Shown here one piece after another: positions 46,015 through 54,952 of a DNA stretch of 64,000 nucleotides (its first letter is position 1; every line of letters begins with the position of its first letter). A program made the position numbers and the translations under genes. This DNA comes from Bolinopsis microptera. Lineage: Eukaryota; Ctenophora; Tentaculata; Lobata; Bolinopsidae. The stretch lies in assembly GCF_026151205.1 (NCBI RefSeq), contig NC_087079.1, positions 6,482,169 to 6,546,168 of the forward strand, read 5' to 3'. Under the pieces are notes generated by a model. It saw only the letters and a list, made by a program, of their open reading frames with translations. It was not told where the DNA came from and made no database searches.

Positions 46015-49000
46015 CTCCAGTAGCAGGGAATAGTTGAGTGTGCACTTCGATGTACACGATTTCTGACAACACAGGGTTGTTTGTTAGATCATTCTTAACC
46101 AAAATCGATTAGGTACGCAATTTGTGTCGCTAGACATAACCCTACAGGGCAAATTTTCTAAATTACCCTCAGTCGCGTATACGGGATTTTTGTATTTCAG
46201 CTCCTAAAGGTCATAGAGACTTAAACTTTAGCTTAAAATTACCGCAATGGCCACATTTATATACAAGTTATGAAGCAACATAAGGTCTCCAGTGCTTCGT
46301 TTTATAGATATTGACAAAAAACTGTTTTTTGGCTCAGCGAACCAAAAATGGCACTGAATTTTGGTAACTTGAACTAGGAAGGTCGTAGAGACTTGAATTT
46401 TAGCTTAAAATGACCGCAAACATCATATTTATATACAACTTATAAAGCAATATAAGCCCTTTAATGCTTATTTGTTAAGATATTGACAAAAATCAGTCAT
46501 TTTGGCTACACGTGTTAGGAAAAATACCAAATTGGGCAACTACTTTGGTCTTTTTTTGACAAGTTTTGTGCTCAAGTTATTAAAATGTGCTTTGCAGTTG
46601 TATATCGGGTGTTTTCTTCCAATATGGGTTTCGGTATAAATCCGGAAGCACCCGGTTCATGGTTGATAAGGGCTAAAAACCCTGAAATGTCAGGCGATGG
46701 GCGAGACAATTGTCTGAATTTGGTTATAAAATCACTCTTTGCTAGGGTTTGCTTTTTTCCGCTACATCGATCCGCTTTCTTACTACTAATCATCCCCCTC
46801 TACATCATTCACTTTTAGATACATGATTTCTATAAGTTCTTGAAGGTACATCCGGCATGATGTAAAGTCTATATCAAAGCATTTTAATGTGGTTTTAACA
46901 AGTTGCAAGATATTCAAGTTCACAAATAAAACAAAGATTGTAGGTTATCCTTCTATTACATATTGAGTAATTGTGGGCTTTTTGAGGGGGAGGCTATAAA
47001 ATGGCCAAATATAATTTAAACGTAAACGACCCAATAATAATATTAAAAGTAGAATGAAACTACTTAAAACTTATACAGATTTATGGTATCCTGTTTCAAG
47101 ACGCTTGCTCCTGATTTGTAGCAACAATATCGACTGACCCCACGGGCCACGACGTTGTAATATAATTGTGGGTAGCCAATCTAACTACTGTTCTATAAGT
47201 TTTGAACGGTAGTTTGTAAAAATAATTATTTCCAAGGTAATACTAACCTTCAAAGGTACATTTTTAGTTATTATCAAATTATTCGGGTTGACAGTATTAA
47301 ACATTTTGAATCGGGAAATCAAAGCGTAACTTTTTGATTACAGATAAACGTTGTGGATGCGGATGTTGTACAGTGTACATTAGCGTCATCTTAAATCTAT
47401 TTTGAATGGAGTATCATACAGTAGTTCAACTATATAATTGCATATTCAGTATTCACCTACAAGCATAACTGTTTGGCGTGATAAGGTACATCTTTGAATG
47501 GTAGTAGGGTCTTTCAGCGACACAGCAATATCACTTCCATGGTAGTCCCCGGCTTATAACGGGTTCATAGCGGTATCAAACATGTTTTATGGGCCCAATC
47601 ATCTGTCCATATAATGGTGTTTCTGGACAGATAGATGGTGTATGATGCCCTCATGCTAATTTCAGTGATCTTCATGCAGGCCTTTTTCTCTTTAGTTTAC
47701 ACTCAGGTGGTTCATAAAGGTTTGGAGGCTGCAGTTGTAAATGCCTCGAGCTCCCACTCCTACTGTCTGGAGCTTGCAAGCCCATCCGTTGGCTTCTATC
47801 TCTTCTGTCAGCTGCTGATATCTCTTCATATTCTTTTCTCTTGATCAGCAAAGTTCTCCTCATTCAGATGCACCTTCTTCGCTTTATCTGAATAGATCAC
47901 TACATCTGGTCTCATGAATAGTGTTACCCTAATGTAATGTCTAACAATAACGTTTATAAGCGCTAAAATTTCGAACTAGCGGACCATATTCGGAGGAGAT
48001 ATTTGGGACAGTTTTTTTTGCTTGGAAATACTGATTTAATCGAATTGTAACCACAACAATGACTCCCAATAATATTCTTATAGAAAATGTGGATAAATAT
48101 TAAATATTAAAAAGAATACAGGTTTGACTATGAAGTTTCGTAAATAATCACGTAAAGAATAATAGGTAACCTACAATCTTTGTTTGGTAAACCAATTTGG
48201 TATCTTTCCTCACATGTGTAGCCAAAATTACTCAATATGTAATAGAAGGATAACCTACAATCTTTGTTTTATTTGTGAACTTGAATATCTTGCAACTTGT
48301 TAAAACCACATTAAAATGCTTTGATATAGACTTTACATCATGCCGGATGTACCTTCAAGAACTTATAGAAATCATGTATCTAAAAGTGAATGATGTAGAG
48401 GGGGATGATTAGTAGTAAGAAAGCGGATCGATGTAGCGGAAAAAAAGCAAACCCTAGCAAAGAGTGATTTTATAACCAAATTCAGACAATTGTCTCGCCC
48501 ATCGCCTGACATTTCAGGGTTTTTAGCCCTTATCAACCATGAACCGGGTGCTTCCGGATTTATACCGAAACCCATATTGGAAGAAAACACCCGATATACA
48601 ACTGCAAAGCACATTTTAATAACTTGAGCACAAAACTTGTCAAAAAAAGACCAAAGTAGTTGCCCAATTTGGTATTTTTCCTAACACGTGTAGCCAAAAT
48701 GACTGATTTTTGTCAATATCTTAACAAATAAGCATTAAAGGGCTTATATTGCTTTATAAGTTGTATATAAATATGATGTTTGCGGTCATTTTAAGCTAAA
48801 ATTCAAGTCTCTACGACCTTCCTAGTTCAAGTTACCAAAATTCAGTGCCATTTTTGGTTCGCTGAGCCAAAAAACAGTTTTTTGTCAATATCTATAAAAC
48901 GAAGCACTGGAGACCTTATGTTGCTTCATAACTTGTATATAAATGTGGCCATTGCGGTAATTTTAAGCTAAAGTTTAAGTCTCTATGACCTTTAGGAGCT

Positions 49001-49184
49001 GAAATACAAAAATCCCGTATACGCGACTGAGGGTAATTTAGAAAATTTGCCCTGTAGGGTTATGTCTAGCGACACAAATTGCGTACCTAATCGATTTTGG
49101 TTAAGAATGATCTAACAAACAACCCTGTGTTGTCAGAAATCGTGTACATCGAAGTGCACACTCAACTATTCCCTGCTACTAGAG
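46015..49184. mobile_element. Nested 3.2-kb element with nearly perfect 0.96-kb inverted arms
   Basis: The left arm begins CTCCAGTAGCAGGGAATAGT; the right arm is its reverse complement with one or two changes at the tip (CTACTAGAG). The arms run to about 46972 and from about 48226. The surrounding sequence (AACCAACTTTATATGGAAGG, read from the other arm of the host element) shows the empty site. The arms carry the same open frame in opposite directions, which I attribute to chance. The spacer (about 46972-48225) holds a retroelement fragment on the minus strand. Confidence 0.75.
47640..47915 (-). pseudogene. Retroelement C-terminal fragment with a frameshift
   Basis: The minus strand reads MRPDVVIYSDKAKKVHLNEE, then, after a frame change near an ATATGA, KRYQQLTEEIEANGWACKLQ and TVGVGARGIYNCSL. 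This arrangement resembles the C-terminal tail of reverse-transcriptase proteins seen in invertebrate mobile elements (a VxLLELTVP-like segment followed by NGW and GCRG-type motifs). No catalytic part is present. It sits at the centre of the palindrome, so it may be what remains of the element's internal region or a later insertion. Confidence 0.45.
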
Positions 49185-49317
49185 TATTTATATGGAAGGT
49201 AAGCCTATACTACACATTCTCTATGATTATCAGCTCAGTATCTACCTAACTGTGGATTCTGTGTTCAAATAATCGCAAAAAATGAACAAAATTGCCCATA
49301 TCTCAGTTCGCGACTTC

Positions 49318-49650
49318 CGGGACTACTACCTCTCTGTCAATGACATATTCGACAACCAACACATCTCCACCATTGTCAACTTTACAAACCACACTAAACG
49401 CTTAGTGGTGCCAGAGGAGTTGGACCAGACTGGTGTAACATAGCGACTACTTTAACACCGTCTTATTTCGCCTCTATCTTCCACACTCAACCACCACTTA
49501 AGCGTTTATCTATGACACACCCCACAACACTCACCATCATCCTTGATTACACATCTTGATTCCGCTGGCATCCTCCCACAGGACTGCCATACCCCAGAGG
49601 TAGGCAAAGCATTCATATGCTATCCTCTCGTGGGCCAACCAGGCCCAGCC

Positions 49651-49683
<33 letters not shown>
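49318..49683 (+). mobile_element. Short retro-insert with poly(A) tail
   Basis: A 0.37-kb segment ending in about 30 A (49654-49683). It interrupts a sequence known uninterrupted at 50020-50050 in the opposite arm (TTCGCGA, then AAACTGATTTCGCTC), with loss of about eight target bases. The first part encodes FRDYYLSVNDIFDNQHISTI and stops after DQTGVT, so it is the 3' end of a LINE ORF or of an mRNA. Confidence 0.6.
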
Positions 49684-49685
<2 letters not shown>

Positions 49686-51008
49686 GATTTCGCTCAAAAC
49701 AATAGAACTCAACAGGGTTTCAATATTTTTGCCTGAAATTTTCAGAATCAACGTAGAATCGCATTTCGACCTTAAGTTTTGGGACAGAATTTTGAGTTAG
49801 GCCTTTAAAAAAATTTGGCGGCCAAATTCCAAAATCCACAGTTAGGTAGATACAGAATCCACAGTTAGGTAAAATTCGCAATGCGAAATTCAGAATTTGG
49901 CCGCCAAAACTCAAAATTCTGTCCCAAAACTTAAGGTCGAAATGCGATTCTACGTTGATTCTGATCATTTCAGGCAAAAATATTGTAACCCTGTTGAGTT
50001 CTATTGTTTTGAGCGAAATCAGTTTTGCAAATATCGCGAACTGAGATATGGGCAATTTTGTTCATTTTTTGCGATTATTTGAACACAGAATCCACAGTTA
50101 GGTAGATACTGAGCTGATAATCATAGAGAATGTGTAGTATAGGCTTACCTTCCATATAAAGTTGGTTTCATTCAAAAATATTGATATTTGACCAATATAG
50201 GGGCCAAAATCGATCAAATTTGGTGCGTATGCCCAAATATGGTCATATGGTTTTTTACTCATAACTCAGTCATTTTTTGTCCAATCTTGATGGAAATTCA
50301 TATACGAGTTCAGGGGACCACTAGCTACAAGTAGAGCACCTAAAATCTGGATTTTGGGCATGTTCAGGGTATTTGGCTAAATTGGGCCTAATTTGGACCA
50401 AATATGGGCGTGGCTGCCCCGCGGGCACCGTTTGGCGGTTGGGGTCCGGGACCCCCTCAAAAGTTCGGTCACTGGTCCTAGTTTGTTGGTCAACTGCTAT
50501 CTCGAAACCAAGTTTCACAAAAAAATCAGGGTGAACCCTCCCCCACTATTAATATGTTTTAGTATTTAAGTTATCACCATTTAATATGTTTTTACCGATC
50601 TTCTTTGTAGACTTATCAGATCTTTAGGATGTTTATTGTTAACAACTTTAAATTTGTGTAAAGATCGATAATAATAATAATTAATATTAAATCATGGGTT
50701 ATTTAAAAAAATTTGGACGAAGGAACAATCTTCACAATTCTATAGGAATTCACAGCCTAATCAAAAAATGTGCTATAGAAGCAAGATAGTGTCCATGTAA
50801 TACTGATGATAATGGATTTGTCGGGGAAGTCTGTGATAGTAACTGGAGGCAACGTGGAAATAGGGAGACCCACTGCCTTGGAGCTTGCTTGGTTGGGGGC
50901 TAATGTGACCATTATTGGGAGAAATGAAGCAACTTGCAGTGAGGCTGTTAATGAGATCATTGAATCTACGGACCTTTACTGATAGTTGAAATTCGACATA
51001 TGACGTCA

Positions 51009-51580
51009 TCTAGCGTCATCTAGCGTCATCTAGCGTGAAATATCGCCAGATGATGATAGATGACGCTAGATGACGCTAGATGACGCTAGATGACGCCAAT
51101 TAGCGACATTGTCGCTAAGTGCACGGCACCTTTCGAATGTCGCTATCTAGCGCTATCTAGCGCTATCTAGCGCTATCTAGCGCTATATGACGCTATATGA
51201 CGCTAGATGACGCTAGATGACGCTAAGCACGCAGCACTGACGCCAGGCGACAGATAGCGCTATTTTCATAAAATTTCCGCCCTTTTTTTTGCGACATCTA
51301 GCGGTATCTAGCGCTATCTAACGCTATATGTCGCAATGACATCTGACGCAGCGCTATCTAGCGCTATCTAGCGCTATCTGGCGCTATCTAGCGGAGAATG
51401 TCGGTTTGTGATAGTTTATGCTAGATAGCGCTATCTAGCGCTAGATATCGCGGCGACAGCTAGCGCTAGATAGCGCTATCTAGCGTAAACTGTCACAAAC
51501 CGACATTCTCCACTAGATAACGCTTGTTAGCGCTAGATAGCGCTATCTAGCGCTAGATATCGCGGCGACAGCTATAGCTA
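51009..51580. repeat. Left CGCTATCTAG array of the 8.4-kb element
   Basis: Dense repeats of TCTAGCGCTATCTAGCGCTA and variants with GATGACGCTA. They include local palindromes such as CTAGATAGCGCTATCTAG (51421-51440 region), and a larger one around 51391-51512 bounded by GGAGAATGTCGG and its complement. Confidence 0.8.
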
Positions 51581-52086
51581 TGGCTATAGTTGTTAAACGT
51601 TAAATATCTAACGTTGGTTATAAGTTTTATTTTTAACGTTGCAAAACGTTTATTATTTGACGTCAGATCAAGGTTACCTTATTAACTATAAGCAGAGTTT
51701 AAAATTCAACTACATTTTAAAGTTGTATGTAGGTTACATATAAAACGTTGTTAAACGTTAAATATCTAACGTTGGTTATAGGTTTTATGTGTGAAGTGCA
51801 AGCGCGAAAGCTTTAGTGCAATTTAGCTACGAAAATACCAAAACCCTTAAAATCAAAATGCGATGCATTCAGTATTTAGAATTGAGGAATTTTTTTCCCT
51901 TTGAATCAATCAAACTAGATGAATTGTTGTAAATACTGAGATCAAACTATCAATCTACAGGCTATTGTCAAACATGTTGCAAGGCGTCATCTTCAGTGAC
52001 ATAAGCCCTAGAAATTGTAAAAAGTTAGTAAAACCCAAAATTCCTTTAAAAATCTGAACACTCTTAAAACGGTTATAAAGTTAAAA

Positions 52087-53161
52087 TTAAGATGTTAGGA
52101 GTAATGGAAGGCCAAAAGGATTTATAGTGTTAATTCCCAAAGGTTTTAAAGTCTTGAGTAGTTGAATATATTTATGTTCACGGACATCCAAAGTTTTAGG
52201 ACTAGAATTATCAATAATTGACACATTAAAAATTTTGTTAAAATCTTCCCTTTGTCTAAAACCATGATCCAACAAATGTAAACCCAAACTATATTCATCA
52301 CTTGTTTCATCTACCTTATCACCATTTAAAAGTTTATAATATTTGACCCTATGTTCTCCAGTCCTAACCCGTAGAGATCGAGTTGTGCGACCGACGTAAG
52401 CCTTTCCACAGACACTACATTGGAACAGATAAATGATGTTGTAGCTCTGGCAGTTTCCAGGGGAAGCTTTAACCTTCTTGCCGTTCACTTTGAATTCACG
52501 GGTGCCTTTGACAAGTTCACTACATTTGCATCTTGGCACATTGCATTTGCTGGTTGGGCCATGTTGAGCTCCTAAAGCAAGTTCTTTCAATTTGACGAGG
52601 CGAGATTTTAGGCTTGGCCCTGTTTTCTTTGTGTAACTGAAAATCGTCTTCCTAGGCGTGGCGGATGTTGAGGAGGTCTCTTGGGATGTTTCAGCAGTGT
52701 CACTTTCACTGAAACTCCTCGTTCTTGAGAGGTGTTCTTCATACTTCTTAGTCACAGACACCAGGTCATCATCACTACCATAAGTAGATATGACCCTGAT
52801 TGGAAGATGTAATGATGTCTGGTCATCAGGAGCCTGAACTTTGCGTGACAGTGATCTTGCTGTGTTGAGGACCTTATTACTGATGTTCTCAATCATTTTT
52901 CTAGGGTAACATGCGGCAAGGAAGGCTTTTTTGAGGTTGTTGAGATGTTCTTTCAGGCGTTCTTGGCAGTTGATGATCCTTCTGAGTCTAAGGCATTGAG
53001 AGTACACGATACCGGAATAGATATGGTTAGGGTGGGAGCTTTTAAAATGTAGATATGAACGAGAGTCTGTTGGCTTTATGAACAAATCCGTTTGGAGGGA
53101 TCCTAAGGAATCGAAGGTGAACATTATGTCAAGGAAAGATACGTATTTACCAGGATCTTCT
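52087..53161 (-). pseudogene. Penelope-like element: C-terminal part with GIY-YIG endonuclease
   Basis: The minus-strand frame begins at about 53161 without its reverse-transcriptase core (KYVSFLDIMFTFDSLGS is the end of that region). It continues TDLFIKPTDSRSYLHFKSSH, a linker with SRKVQAPDDQ, then a Cys-rich segment (CNVPRCKCSEL) and a GIY-YIG domain (NIIYLFQCSVCGKAYVGRTT, RSLRVRTGEH) to the stop. This order is that of Penelope-like retroelements. The retained part is open over 345 codons from an internal ATG, so the copy is 5'-truncated but not old. It lies inside the 8.4-kb TIR element. Confidence 0.78.
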
Positions 53162-53313
53162 ATTTAGAATTAATATATTATAAATTTATAAGTTGTGTCA
53201 ATCCTCTTACCTGGGGACCCAGGCTATTATGTACATGTTCATAAACATTAAGATTTGGCAAATAAAGATTTGGCGGAATGACAGGCTGAGCGCGGCCCAG
53301 TAACAATCCTCGG

Positions 53314-53771
53314 GATCGGAATTATTTTGGATATATACTTTACGGCTTTGAGCTTCGAGTAATCTATTTGACGATGTTTGTTGTAGCGCGATGCACTACC
53401 ACTACTGGGCCGCGCCGTGCAGCCAATAATATAATGCTTCTTGCAACCACTAGTGCTTTACTAAACATACTTGGTCAGTCATCACTTAACAGTTTAATCT
53501 TCAAAGTGAGTTGTACAATCTAGGTTGTTTTAAGTAGCTGTTGATCGGAATTATTTTGGATATATACTTTACGGCTTTGAGCTTCGAGTAATCTATTTGA
53601 CGATGTTTGTTGTAGCGCGATGCACTACCACTACTGGGCCGCGCCGTGCAGCCAATAATATAATGCTTCTTGCAACCACTAGTGCTTTACTAAACATACT
53701 TGGTCACTCATCACTTAACAGTTTAATCTTCAAAGTGAGTTGTACAATCTAGGTTGTTTTAAGTAGCTGTT
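53314..53771. repeat. Two direct 229-bp repeats
   Basis: The unit starting GATCGGAATTATTTTGGATA at 53314 is repeated at 53543 with about one difference (GGTCAGTCATC against GGTCACTCATC). It contains GCGCGATGCACTACCACTAC and GGGCCGCGCCGTGCAG. A related GC-rich motif occurs near 32150-32270 and 54510. Confidence 0.85.
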
Positions 53772-54744
53772 GATAGTGTAAAACAGGAGTGACTTGATCG
53801 TTTTCATAACTTCGATTTACAATTTGTACCATAATAAAACTAGCACTGCCATGGGGTTCAAAAAGGGTCATTGTAAGCCTCCAGCGTAATGGTCCTAAGT
53901 CTCTGCCCCATGCAGTGCCTGTCAGCATCAGCTAACAGAATAGCCCTAACATTTAACGATCAAGCCACAAATTAGGTTCTATAATGATTTAATATTGTTG
54001 AATAAAGAGATTTGAATATAATATTTGTTTTATTCTGAATATTTGTTTTATTCTGAGTACGTTACTGTATGTACGAACTTTTAAAAGGTGTCGAACTGTA
54101 CAAATTTTAAAAAGCTGTCGAGGAATTTTTACCGAATTTTTTAAAAAAATTTTGTTTTTTAATCAGTAATTACTTCAGTCCGAAAAATTTGTTATTTTTG
54201 TCCGGGAGGTTACATTTCAGATTTAAAATATTAACATGCATCCGCACGTCATCGTTTCCCGCCATTTTAACACAAATTTTTGCAATTAGCTTTTTATTAT
54301 ATATTTCGAAAATTTATGAGGCGACTTTTTCCCAAACTAATCCCGAACTGAAAAAACGTGCCGAACTGTACGAATTTTTTACGACTTTTGTACGAACTGA
54401 CCAACTATGTTACTAAATTGGCGATATGCACCATGACTGGGCCTCGCCGAGCTGTGAACATGAACAGTGAAGGATTGACATCGTGAATCAACGCGATGCG
54501 TTACTGTAAGTGTGTCGCGCCGCGCATCCAAAAATGCTTCTCGGTATCCAATAATGCTTTTCGGTTGATACATGTTTCGAAAAGTGGCATGCAACGTATG
54601 TCAACTTTTCGGCGAAATGCACCACTGAGCTGTGAAAGATTGGCATCATGAATCAACGATGTTAGTAACTTGTATAAATTTCGTCGAAATAGTACGTGCC
54701 GCTTTCTTCCGATCCCGAAATGTTAAGGGTCGACGGTCGTTTAC
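53772..54744. other. Non-coding interior of the 8.4-kb element
   Basis: AT-rich. It contains TATTTGTTTTATTCTGA twice near 54025-54060 and a TGATACATGTTTCG...GGCATGCAACGTATGTCAAC block (54560-54605) shared with about 32075-32110. No gene recognised. Confidence 0.4.
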
Positions 54745-54952
54745 ATATTTATTATTTATTATTATCAAACTTTACACAAATCCAAAGTAGTTACTAAGAA
54801 CATCCTAAAGACCTGATAAGTCTACTTAAAAGACTTGTAGAACTGAAAACTTACTATAAATACAAAAAATGGAACTTAAAACTGAACTTATCAAAATCAA
54901 AAATTATGCAAAAAAATTGAACTTAAAACTGAAATTATCGAAATAAACAAAT

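Larger units (their letters stand above)
45613..50544. mobile_element. 4.9-kb poly-G-ended TIR element, with elements nested in it
   Basis: It starts with a run of G followed by TTCACCCTGATTTTTTTGTG and ends with the reverse complement plus CTCCCCC. ACTATTAA is duplicated on both sides (45605-45612 and 50545-50552); unit 1 has this 8-mer once, in the uninterrupted form ACTATTAATATG (about 41391-41402). The outer arms (about 400 bp) match the element at 15256-16373. Inside are a second palindromic element (46015-49184) and a short poly(A) retro-insert (49318-49683). It lies between dehydrogenase copies 2 and 3. Confidence 0.82.

Noticed and set aside
46572-48614. A conserved protein encoded in both arms of the palindrome (MCFAVVYRVFSSN)
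   Set aside because: The same DNA is present in both arms, so the repetition is structural; no start, splice or family evidence supports coding.
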